From assembly GCA_017545905.1 (NCBI GenBank), contig JAFWXL010000098.1, positions 1 to 52,221 of the forward strand: a DNA stretch of 52,221 bases, written 5' to 3'. Made by a program: the position numbers and the translations under genes. The notes under the pieces are model-generated. The model was not told the origin of the DNA. It saw only the letters and a program-made list of their open reading frames with translations, and ran no database searches. Origin of the DNA: Clostridia bacterium. Its GTDB lineage: Bacteria > Bacillota > Clostridia > Christensenellales > Aristaeellaceae. How positions within the stretch are numbered: position 1 is the stretch's first letter; every line of letters begins with the position of its first letter. Positions 7,764 through 14,981 of the stretch are shown piece by piece.

Positions 7764-8864
7764 TCAGACCAGCGGGCCGATCATCGCAAGGATGAGACCG
7801 CCGGCAATCACGGACGCGACCTGACCGGCAACGTTCGCACCGGCAGCCTGCATCAGAATGAAGTTGTTGGGATCCTCGTCACGGGCCATCTTGGCAATCA
7901 CGCGGGAGGACATCGGGAACGCGGAGATGCCCGCCGCGCCGATCATCGGGTTGATCTTCTTGGCGGAGAAGAGATTGAGGAACTTGCCGAAGAACACGCC
8001 GCCGAACGTATCGAACATGAAGGCAACCAGACCCAGGCTGAGGATCATCAGGGTCTCGGGCACCAGGAAGCTGTCGGCCTGCATGCGCACAGCCACGGTC
8101 AAGCCCAGCAGCAGGGAGACAAGGTTCGCCATGATGTTCTGCGCGCACTCGGACAGGCTGCGCAGCACGCCGCACTCGCGCAGCAGATTGCCGAACATCA
8201 GGAAACCGACCAGCGAAGCAGAATCCGGCGCAACCAGCGAGGCGATGACGGAAACCACAATCGGGAACAGGATGCGTGTCGTTTTGGTAATCTTGCCCGG
8301 GGTGTAATCCATGCGGATCATGCGCTCTTCCTTGGTGGTGACCAGCCTGATGCAGAAGGGCTGCACGATCGGCACCAGCGCCATGTAGGAATACGCGGCG
8401 ACGATGATGGCCGCGGTATAATTGCTCTCCAGGGTCTGCGCCACAAAGATGGACGTCGGGCCGTCGGCAGCGCCGATGATGGCGATGGACGCCGCATCGC
8501 GCAGGTCAAAGCCCAGCAGGCTCGCCATGGACAGGGTGAAGAAGATGCCGAACTGCGCCGCAGCGCCGAAGAGCAGCAGCTTCGGGTCCGCCAGCAGCGG
8601 GCCAAAGTCGATCATCGCGCCGATGCCGATGAACAGCAGCAGCGGAAACAGCTCGTTGGCAACGCCGGCATTGAACAGGATTTCAAGCGTATGCACCATG
8701 CCGGAGTTCGGAATATTGCACAGGATCGCGCCAAAGCCCATCGGCAGCAGCAGCGTCGGCTCCATTTCCTTGCGGATGGCCAGATAAATCATCGCAGCGC
8801 CGATGATCCACATGATGACCATCTGCACCGTCAGGCCCGCAAAATTGCCGAAGATTTGCGTCAT
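7764..8864 (-). CDS. Sodium ion-translocating decarboxylase beta subunit (OadB/GcdB/MmdB family)
   Basis: 366-residue integral membrane protein with about 9-10 hydrophobic segments. It matches the Na+-translocating decarboxylase beta subunit in length and motifs: FNAGVANELFPLLLFIGIGAMIDFGPLL, the GAADGPTSIFVA stretch holding the conserved aspartate, GNLLRECGVL, and near the C-terminus NPMIGAAGISAFPMSSRV. The family moves 1-2 Na+ out per decarboxylation of a carboxybiotin. The ATG at 8864 has GGAGG close by. It is transcribed with the 50-residue gamma-like protein, but no alpha (carboxyltransferase) or biotin carrier gene is in the window. Confidence 0.92.
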   Translation of the reverse strand: MTQIFGNFAGLTVQMVIMWIIGAAMIYLAIRKEMEPTLLLPMGFGAILCNIPNSGMVHTLEILFNAGVANELFPLLLFIGIGAMIDFGPLLADPKLLLFGAAAQFGIFFTLSMASLLGFDLRDAASIAIIGAADGPTSIFVAQTLESNYTAAIIVAAYSYMALVPIVQPFCIRLVTTKEERMIRMDYTPGKITKTTRILFPIVVSVIASLVAPDSASLVGFLMFGNLLRECGVLRSLSECAQNIMANLVSLLLGLTVAVRMQADSFLVPETLMILSLGLVAFMFDTFGGVFFGKFLNLFSAKKINPMIGAAGISAFPMSSRVIAKMARDEDPNNFILMQAAGANVAGQVASVIAGGLILAMIGPLV

Positions 8865-8921
8865 GATTTTTCCTCCGTTTCTATCATTCCCGCTCAGCGG
8901 GATCAGAACCATTACCGATCT

Positions 8922-8950
8922 ATTATATAGTTTTTCCCATTGATATACAA
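8922..8950 (-). promoter_or_regulatory. Promoter of the oadB-like operon
   Basis: Reverse strand TTGTAT (8945-8950), 17-base spacer, TATAAT (8922-8927). A small hairpin CCCGCT/AGCGGG lies in the leader (8890-8902) before the ribosome site. Confidence 0.75.
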
Positions 8951-9045
8951 GAGAGGAGGCTGAATTCCTGCCGGCGGTCAAACCGGCAGCATTTGTGCAT
9001 GTTATCCGCCATCGCGGATACAATAGCATCAAGGAGCGTGATCAC

Positions 9046-10311
9046 ATGAACCCGTTTGCCCAGAAAGCGATGCCCATCACCAAGACGTTTGAGAGCTTTC
9101 CTGCGCTTTATCCCCGGTCCTACCATCCGCTGGAAACCGACCCATATACCAAGTGCCGCATCATCCTGATGAACGGCACGGAATATGAAGCGGTCAAATT
9201 CAGCCACCAGATGGCACGCCACTGCCCGAATCAGGATCTGCGCCGGGAGCTGGCGATGGCCCGGCGCACGGAACAGCAGCAGCAAAAGAAGCTGGCCAAT
9301 CTCAAGCCGATCTCCGAATCGATTCTTGAGCATACCATCGGCTATGAGCAGCTGGCTGTCGATCTGACCGCTCATCTCGCCAAGCGTGTCTGCTCGCCCA
9401 ATGTAAAGCAGGCGCTGGATCTGGCGCTGCTGGAGGATTTTGACCACCTGTACCGCTACGCCGATCTGATGGAGACGGATACGGGCGAACATGCCGAGCG
9501 GCTGGTGGGCCGCTACACGGAGATCATGCCGGGCCGCCCGACCATCAGCGAGCACCGCTACCCCCGGGACGGCGTCCCCTGCCCGCTTGGCAAGGATGCG
9601 CCGCTGTTTGACAAGCTGGCTGCGATGATCATCACCGCCGCCGAGCAGCAGACGATGAACTACTACATGAACCAGACCGGCTTTTACAAAAATGATCTGG
9701 GCCGCAGGCTCTATCAGGAGATCGCCATGATCGAGGAGCAGCATGTCACGCAGTATGAAGCGCTCATGGACGCCGGTATGACGTGGCTGGAATGCCTGCT
9801 GATGCACGAATACGTGGAGTGCTACCTCTACTGGTCCTGTGCGCAGACGGAGACCGATCCGTACATCCGCAAAATCTGGGCATGGCATCTGGAGCAGGAG
9901 ATCGCACACCTGCACAAGGCGGCGCAGCTGCTGGAGCAATACGAAGGCAAGCCATGGCAGCAGGTGATTCCGGATCCTCAGTTCCCGGCGCCGCTTGTCC
10001 TTGAAAGCAATATTCCCTATGTGCGCAGCGTGCTGACGACTGTGCAGAATACCTACAAGGACAAAAACCCCGTTCCTGTGCAATCGCTCGAGAGCGCCGA
10101 TCCGTTCTTCGCCTATCAGGATATTGTGCACGAGTGCGCGGAAACCGTGGCCAGCCATCAGGTGATCGAGCAGACAATCCGCAAGCTTGGAAAGGACTAC
10201 CGCTTTGAAACCGCGCCGCATCCTGTCAGGGAGCTTCAGGACCGCACACGGGACAACACGCAGATCGGCAGGGACCCGCACATTCCGGGGTATAACCATA
10301 TCACGCAGTAA
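9046..10311 (+). CDS. Uncharacterised ferritin-like (diiron-type) protein
   Basis: 421-residue soluble protein I cannot assign to a named family. It is mostly helical and contains repeated acidic/His helices typical of the ferritin-like superfamily: EQLAVDL, LLEDFDHLYRYADLM, then AAEQQTMNYYM (about 204), EIAMIEEQHVTQYE (about 226-239), HEYVECYLYW (about 250) and HLEQEIAHLHKAAQLLEQY (about 285). The last four give the E...ExxH pattern of a four-helix diiron bundle, and the first half may be a degenerate second bundle. The ATG at 9046 follows AAGGAG by 9 bases. It is transcribed alone and ends at a strong hairpin. A role in peroxide or iron chemistry is inference; metal binding is not proven by sequence. 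Confidence 0.65.
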   Translation: MNPFAQKAMPITKTFESFPALYPRSYHPLETDPYTKCRIILMNGTEYEAVKFSHQMARHCPNQDLRRELAMARRTEQQQQKKLANLKPISESILEHTIGYEQLAVDLTAHLAKRVCSPNVKQALDLALLEDFDHLYRYADLMETDTGEHAERLVGRYTEIMPGRPTISEHRYPRDGVPCPLGKDAPLFDKLAAMIITAAEQQTMNYYMNQTGFYKNDLGRRLYQEIAMIEEQHVTQYEALMDAGMTWLECLLMHEYVECYLYWSCAQTETDPYIRKIWAWHLEQEIAHLHKAAQLLEQYEGKPWQQVIPDPQFPAPLVLESNIPYVRSVLTTVQNTYKDKNPVPVQSLESADPFFAYQDIVHECAETVASHQVIEQTIRKLGKDYRFETAPHPVRELQDRTRDNTQIGRDPHIPGYNHITQ

Positions 10312-10365
10312 CCGGCGGATTTCTTTCCGCATTCTTCCCGCATTATTTCATACAGGTAAAAACAC

Positions 10366-10404
10366 AGAGAAGACGATTCTCTCTTTGAGAAATCGTCTTC
10401 TCTT
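10366..10404 (+). terminator. Terminator of the ferritin-like gene
   Basis: 12-bp stem GAGAAGACGATT/AATCGTCTTCTC (10367-10378 with 10391-10402). The U-tract after it is weak on the plus strand, but the hairpin is perfect. Confidence 0.72.
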
Positions 10405-10437
10405 CATATCATGCTTTATCTCATGCTTTCTGCGCCG

Positions 10438-10689
10438 TCAGCGGGTATAGCGATGCCTGAAATAGACGGCTGCCGCGCAGATGAGCAATACCGCCACCGT
10501 TCCAATCAGCTCTCCCAGAGGAAACGGATTCCCCTGTGTATGCGCTTTGGACGCGCCGCTGTAGAAAGCAAAGGCCTCCAGCACCGCTGCAATGATCACC
10601 GGCGGCCAGGGATTGCTCTTTTTCAAAAGCGCCCATACCGTCAGGACGATGGTGATGAAGTGATAACCGAGAAAACCCATGATGTTCAT
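10438..10689 (-). CDS. Small membrane protein, possible immunity/accessory factor
   Basis: 83 residues with three hydrophobic segments (about 4-22, 28-45 and 58-76) and a basic end (YFRHRYTR). No family recognised. It starts inside the end of the DUF4176 gene through an ATGA overlap, with GAGGA upstream, so it is translated with it. It is the third gene of a cassette headed by a secreted-effector-like protein. By analogy with type VII toxin loci, where a small membrane protein protects the producer, it is a candidate immunity protein. That is inference from position and topology only. Confidence 0.6.
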   Translation of the reverse strand: MNIMGFLGYHFITIVLTVWALLKKSNPWPPVIIAAVLEAFAFYSGASKAHTQGNPFPLGELIGTVAVLLICAAAVYFRHRYTR

Positions 10690-11063
10690 TCCAGTTCCTC
10701 TTTCTTGGCATCCTGCGCCTGTTCAGTCTGTTCAGACTGTTCAGCCTGAGCAGCCTGTTCAGTCTGAGCGGCTTTGGCCGCCTCCTCAGCCGCCTGACGC
10801 AGCTCGAGCAGTTCGTTCATGCGCTTCACATACGCTTCGTTCTCTTCATCCTCGTAGCCGGTAAAGATCACCTTATCGATCTGCTCCTCATTGAAGCCAA
10901 GCAGCATATCGGCCTTCACAAAGCCCTGCGGATAGAGGCAGGCCACGTAATCATACATTTTTCCGCTCCCCTTCGCCACCTGCGCACGGCCATAGATCAT
11001 CATCTTTTTGGTTGCGCCCTTCAGCACCACAATGCTGCCCAATGGAAGATAGGTTTTCATCAT
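10686..11063 (-). CDS. DUF4176 domain protein
   Basis: 125 residues. The N-terminal 60 residues match DUF4176: YLPLGSIVVLKGATKKMMIYGR, then YDYVACLYPQGF and FNEEQIDKVIFTGYEDEEN. The C-terminal 40 residues are a low-complexity A/E/Q tail with a repeated EQ(A/S/T) pattern (10690-10800), probably a flexible helix. In other Firmicutes, DUF4176 genes sit in type VII (ESX/WXG100) secretion loci. The ATG at 11063 follows GGAG by 7 bases. It lies 30 bases downstream of the effector-like gene and overlaps the small membrane protein gene. Confidence 0.78.
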   Translation of the reverse strand: MMKTYLPLGSIVVLKGATKKMMIYGRAQVAKGSGKMYDYVACLYPQGFVKADMLLGFNEEQIDKVIFTGYEDEENEAYVKRMNELLELRQAAEEAAKAAQTEQAAQAEQSEQTEQAQDAKKEELE

Positions 11064-11093
11064 TCATACGCTCCTTTATCTATCTGTTGAGGA

Positions 11094-12398
11094 TCAGGCG
11101 CCGAGCAGACTCAGGCCGCCGTCGATAAATCCTGTGATGCCGTCCTGAATCGCTTCACCGAAATCGCTGACCGCTTCTCTGCCCTTGTCGATCGCATTAT
11201 TCACGAATTCTTTTCCATTGTCAATCGCGTTATTCATGAATTCCTTGCCGGCGTCGACCGCGTCGCTGATCGCTTCCTTACCGGCGTCGATCACGTCACT
11301 GGTGAAGTCGATCGCAGACTCAACGCCCTGCTGAATCATTTCAGCGCCGGTCTGGGCCATATCGCCAAGCGTGTTGAAAGCTTCCTTGGCATACTCAATG
11401 CCGTCTTTAATACCGTTATACGCAGCATAGACCGCATCGTTAATGTGCTCATTGACAGACTTGCCAAAGATTTCCACACCCATCAGCGCGTCGATGCCCA
11501 TGGTCGCCACCATGTTGCACAGCGGGCGAATGACGTAGGTCAGCGGACCCGCGGCAGGCGGGCAGATTGCGCCCACGGCAGCCACAATGCCGGCCGTCAG
11601 CAGATCGCCAACCACAGCGCCGCCCACAGTCGTAAGCGCGGCAGTGATGGTATTGCCGATGGCATTGCAGGCAATGCGGTCCGGCGCTACGCCATTCTGG
11701 ATATCGCTGGCCACGCCGGTTGCAACCTTCAGCACAAAAGCGGCAACAGACAGGCCGGACATCTTGCCAAACAGCGATTCAAGCGCAGCATTCTTCGCTA
11801 TGCCCGACAGACCCGCATTGCTCAGCGCAATCAGCTCAGCAGACAGGGCTGTGCCGCCAAACGCACGAATCGCTGCAATAAGGCCATCGAAGATTTTCTG
11901 GCCGTCATCGCCCAGCGAAAGCAGATTCTGCACGAAATCCATCATGCCGGCGACAAAGGAGTTCTTTTCCTCTTCGGAAACAGGGTTTTCCTCTCCCGTG
12001 CCGCCGGTGCCGCCACCGCCGCCGGTGCCCTGATAGCCGGAAGCATCGCCCATACTCTCGTTGTTGAAGCGGGAAACCAGCATATTCTCATTGTCGACAA
12101 ACAGCGTGCTGCCTGAGCCGATCGCCTTGGTCAGACGCTGGGATTCCTGCTCACACAGGCGCAGCGCCTTGTCGCATTTCCTCAGCAAAGCCCTCGCGTC
12201 GCCGCTTCCGATCACCTTCAAGCCGGTAGAAATCTGCAGATCAGCGCCGGACTGCCGTTCAATCCTGTCAGCCCAAAGGCGCACGGCGCTGCAGTTGGAT
12301 TGAAGCTCGCTGTTGAGCTGCTCCAGCTTTTCCTGAATATCCTCCAATACCTCCGTCGAAATGCGGATTCTTTCGGTTGTAGCCATTCCTGGTTCCAT
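11094..12398 (-). CDS. Type VII secretion-type effector-like protein
   Basis: 434 residues, no Sec signal. Residues about 5-105 are two long helices of WXG/LXG type (RISTEVLEDIQEKLEQLN..., CDKALRLCEQESQRLTKAI). A Gly/Thr-rich linker follows (about 120-135), then a hydrophobic glycine-rich region (about 240-310, GNTITAALTTVGGAVVGDLL) like the glycine-zipper segments of membrane-active toxins. The tail has four 11-residue amphipathic repeats (V/A-I-D-x-G-K-E about 369-412). The ATG at 12398 has AGGA 4 bases away; ATG 12386 is a possible alternative. It has its own promoter and is followed by DUF4176 and a small membrane protein. No catalytic motif is seen, so a pore-forming or structural role is inferred. 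Confidence 0.6.
   Translation of the reverse strand: MEPGMATTERIRISTEVLEDIQEKLEQLNSELQSNCSAVRLWADRIERQSGADLQISTGLKVIGSGDARALLRKCDKALRLCEQESQRLTKAIGSGSTLFVDNENMLVSRFNNESMGDASGYQGTGGGGGTGGTGEENPVSEEEKNSFVAGMMDFVQNLLSLGDDGQKIFDGLIAAIRAFGGTALSAELIALSNAGLSGIAKNAALESLFGKMSGLSVAAFVLKVATGVASDIQNGVAPDRIACNAIGNTITAALTTVGGAVVGDLLTAGIVAAVGAICPPAAGPLTYVIRPLCNMVATMGIDALMGVEIFGKSVNEHINDAVYAAYNGIKDGIEYAKEAFNTLGDMAQTGAEMIQQGVESAIDFTSDVIDAGKEAISDAVDAGKEFMNNAIDNGKEFVNNAIDKGREAVSDFGEAIQDGITGFIDGGLSLLGA
11163..11294 (-). repeat. Four 33-bp in-frame tandem repeats in the effector-like gene
   Basis: Four consecutive units encode 11-residue amphipathic heptad-like helices of pattern (V/A)(I/V)DxG(K/R)E(A/F)x(S/N)(D/N). 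The DNA copies are clearly related (GCGTCGACCGCGTCG-like blocks alternating), showing unit duplication rather than chance. Confidence 0.75.
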
Positions 12399-12437
12399 CC
12401 TTTCCTATCCGGTTTGCCACGCAGAATTTGTGAGTTC

Positions 12438-12466
12438 ATTATACACGGTAATTCTTTCTTCCGCAA
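12438..12466 (-). promoter_or_regulatory. Promoter of the effector-like cassette
   Basis: Reverse strand TTGCGG (12461-12466), 17-base spacer, TATAAT (12438-12443), about 35 bases upstream of the start codon. Confidence 0.78.
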
Positions 12467-12563
12467 GTCAGTCTGACCAAATGCACGGTTTACAGGTTAT
12501 TTCGCATTCCTGAGCATTTCTGCACCCGCAGCGCGCCGTGCCGCACAGCCTCCGCTCAAGCAA

Positions 12564-12597
12564 ACAGGGCTCCCCGCCTGCTGCGGGGAGCCCTGCC
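12564..12597 (-). terminator. Terminator of the first AEC transporter gene
   Basis: 13-bp perfect stem CAGGGCTCCCCGC/GCGGGGAGCCCTG (12565-12577 with 12583-12595). Confidence 0.85.
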
Positions 12598-12610
12598 TCT
12601 GTATTTTTCC

Positions 12611-13519
12611 TTACACCATGACCAGCATCAGCGAAACAATGATCGTGATGCTGACGACCATGCAGATCGAATTGATCGCGCTGGACAGGCCCACATCGCC
12701 GCCCATCTCGCCCGTGAAGCCCGGCACAGCCGCGCCGATGGGCGCAAACGCCAGAATCACCAGCGCCTGCCGGATTTCCAGCGCAAAGGGCAGCACAAAG
12801 TAGAAGATCAGCGCAAAGACCGTCGCAGCCGCATAGCGGACCGCCACGATGCGCGCAATGGTCATCAGCTGCTCGCGCTTGGCCTCCAGCTTAAAGCCCA
12901 CGCCGATCATGAACATCGCCGCAAACGCATTGGCATTGCAGCCGATCTCCGCGACGGAGAGCACAAAGCCCGGCGTTCTGATGTGCAGAAAGCTCATCGT
13001 CAGCACAATCAGATACACCACGAACGGAACGGATTTCATCAGCGCGCGCGCAATCCGCCCAAGCGAAAATCCGCTGCCATCCTTGATCATGCAGGCCATG
13101 GAAAACGCGCCGCCCAGGCAGACCATCGCATTGCCGATGTCAAAGATGCTGATGGAGATGACCGCCATCGGGCCCAGAAAGCTCTGCGCAAACGGGATGG
13201 TGAAATTGCCGATGTTGTAGCCGGCCAGATTCAGCATGTAAAACGCCTGCTGCTCGCGCGTTTTGCGTCTGCCCAGCAGATAGCCCGCCAATACATACAC
13301 AGCGCCGCAGGCAAGGGCGATCAGCGGCAGGCTCAAAAGCGCAGGATCGATCTGCTTGCCGTTAAAGCTGATGATGATCGCACAGGGCAGCGTGATGCGG
13401 ATCGCGATCTTGGAAAGTACCCCAAAGTCTTCCTGCCTGAATACACCCGCCCGCTTGAGCAGATAGCCCATCGCGATAATCGCGATAAAGCTGGCTGCCC
13501 GCATAAGAATATCCAACAT
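12611..13519 (-). CDS. AEC-family transporter (first copy)
   Basis: 302-residue membrane protein with about 10 hydrophobic segments, of the auxin efflux carrier family (bacterial members carry organic acids such as malate or malonate). Family traits visible: GYLLKRAGVFRQEDFGVLSKIAIRITLPCAII (residues 18-49) and the central NxxGYNIGNFTIPF unwound-helix motif (about 97-110), repeated as GFTGEMGGDVGLSSAINS in the second half. The ribosome site (AAGG) is weak. It lies 42 bases downstream of the DUF362 gene and probably shares its promoter, ending at a strong hairpin. A paralogue of similar design lies on the other side of DUF362. Confidence 0.88.
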   Translation of the reverse strand: MLDILMRAASFIAIIAMGYLLKRAGVFRQEDFGVLSKIAIRITLPCAIIISFNGKQIDPALLSLPLIALACGAVYVLAGYLLGRRKTREQQAFYMLNLAGYNIGNFTIPFAQSFLGPMAVISISIFDIGNAMVCLGGAFSMACMIKDGSGFSLGRIARALMKSVPFVVYLIVLTMSFLHIRTPGFVLSVAEIGCNANAFAAMFMIGVGFKLEAKREQLMTIARIVAVRYAAATVFALIFYFVLPFALEIRQALVILAFAPIGAAVPGFTGEMGGDVGLSSAINSICMVVSITIIVSLMLVMV

Positions 13520-13561
13520 ATTGATTTGCCTTCTTGATGATTTTCCTTCTTCATCCGCCGG

Positions 13562-14692
13562 TTACAGATTGACGATTTCGTACCCGCGCACGCCCAGACC
13601 GATTTTCTCGGCGTGATCCAGACAGGAGCGCCACTCGGAATTCGGCGTGGAATTGGTAAACGGATCGCCCCAGTCGGCAAAGCCCGGCTTCCTGAGATTA
13701 TCCCAGAGCTGGCTATTGGGCAGCGGCTGCTGCTTCAGGCACGCATCCACACAGGCCTGATCCAGCGCCAGCGGATCAAACGAGGCAAACATACCGATAT
13801 CCGGCAGGATCGGCGCGTCGTTCTCGCAGTGGCAGTCACAGTTGGGCGAGATATCCTGCACCAGAGAGATGTGGAAATGCGGGCGGCCGTCGACAACCGC
13901 CTTGGCATATTCGGCCATGCGGCAGTTGAGCACCGCGTTCGCATTGTCGCTGACAAAATGGATCGCGTCGAAATTGCACGCACCGATGCAGCGTCCGCAG
14001 CCCAGGCACTTGTCCGGATTGACGCGCATCTTGCGGGTCTCCTCGTTAAAGATCAGACCGTCGTTGGCGCACAGCTTCTGACAGAGCTTGCAGCCGCGGC
14101 AGTCATATTCTTCGATGAACGGCTTGCCGTTGTTGTGCTGCTCGCTCTTGCCCGCGCGGGAGCCGCAGCCCATGCCGATATTCTTGATCGCGCCGCCGAA
14201 GCCCGTGGACTCGTGGCCCTTGAAATGCGTCAGGCTGATGAAAATATCCGCGTCCATTACAGCGCGGCCAATCTTCGCTTCCTTCACGTATTCGCCGCCG
14301 TTCACCGGCACGAGCACGTCGTCCGTGCCGCGCAGGCCGTCGCCAATGAGGATCGGGCAGCCCACGGTCAGCGCGGTAAAGCCGTTCTCCCATGCGCACT
14401 GCAGATGCTCCAGAGCATTTTTGCGGCTGCCCGGATAGAGCGTATTGCAGTCGGTCAGGTAGGGCTTGCCGCCCAGCTCCTTGACCACATCCACCACGGC
14501 GCGCGCATAATTCGGGCGCAGGAAGCTGAGATTGCCCTGCTCGCCGAAGTGCATCTTGATCGCGACGAACTTGCCTTCCATATCGATATTTCCGATGCCC
14601 GCCTTGCGGATCAGCTTCTTGAGCTTATTGGTCAGGCCGTCGCCATTGGCAACCGTGCGGAAATCCGTAAAATAGACCTTTGCCTTTTCCAT
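13562..14692 (-). CDS. DUF362 protein with two 4Fe-4S clusters
   Basis: 376 residues. The N-terminal and C-terminal parts form a DUF362 fold (KVYFTDFRTV start; MHFGEQGNLSFLRP, GGAIKNIGMGCGSRAGK, and LDQACVDACL near the end). It is interrupted by a ferredoxin module with two CxxCxxCxxxC sets: YDCRGCKLCQKLC (about 199-211) and DKCLGCGRCIGAC (about 230-243). It is expected to be a cytosolic electron-transfer protein; function of the family is not settled. The ATG at 14692 has GGAGGGG 6 bases upstream. The two flanking genes are AEC transporters, and the downstream one probably belongs to the same transcript. Confidence 0.88.
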   Translation of the reverse strand: MEKAKVYFTDFRTVANGDGLTNKLKKLIRKAGIGNIDMEGKFVAIKMHFGEQGNLSFLRPNYARAVVDVVKELGGKPYLTDCNTLYPGSRKNALEHLQCAWENGFTALTVGCPILIGDGLRGTDDVLVPVNGGEYVKEAKIGRAVMDADIFISLTHFKGHESTGFGGAIKNIGMGCGSRAGKSEQHNNGKPFIEEYDCRGCKLCQKLCANDGLIFNEETRKMRVNPDKCLGCGRCIGACNFDAIHFVSDNANAVLNCRMAEYAKAVVDGRPHFHISLVQDISPNCDCHCENDAPILPDIGMFASFDPLALDQACVDACLKQQPLPNSQLWDNLRKPGFADWGDPFTNSTPNSEWRSCLDHAEKIGLGVRGYEIVNL

Positions 14693-14731
14693 GGTATTCC
14701 CCTCCGTGATTCTATTCATGATGATAAATCC

Positions 14732-14760
14732 ATATTACCTGCAAAAGCACATTCCGTCAA
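14732..14760 (-). promoter_or_regulatory. Promoter of the DUF362-AEC operon
   Basis: Reverse strand TTGACG (14755-14760), 17-base spacer, TAATAT (14732-14737), about 40 bases upstream of the start. Confidence 0.68.
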
Positions 14761-14791
14761 GCCATATGCAGCAGGGTGCTCCTCGCATGAT

Positions 14792-14981
14792 AAACCGGCA
14801 TGCTGCCGGCAGCCTCACCGACAAAGTGCAGTAAATCTTGCAGCTTTACAGACGAGGCCGATGCTTTTCAAAAAGATTTACATAACAAACCGGCATGCTG
14901 CCGGCGGCATCACCGACAAACTGCCGTAAATCTTGAAGCTTTGCATACGAGGCCGATGCTTTTCAAAAAGATTTACATAAC
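14792..14981. repeat. Tandem duplication, 2 x 95 bp
   Basis: Positions 14792-14886 and 14887-14981 are two near-identical units with a few substitutions. Each holds a GCCGGCAGCATGCCGG-like hairpin, an inverted GTAAATCT/AGATTTAC pair and the block AGCATCGGCCTCGT. The right-hand unit contains the last two codons and stop of the second AEC transporter, and the left-hand unit repeats that gene end as non-coding sequence. Confidence 0.9.

Noticed and set aside
13613-14929. A 438-codon open frame on the plus strand
   Set aside because: Antisense to the DUF362 gene with its two ferredoxin motifs; no ribosome site.
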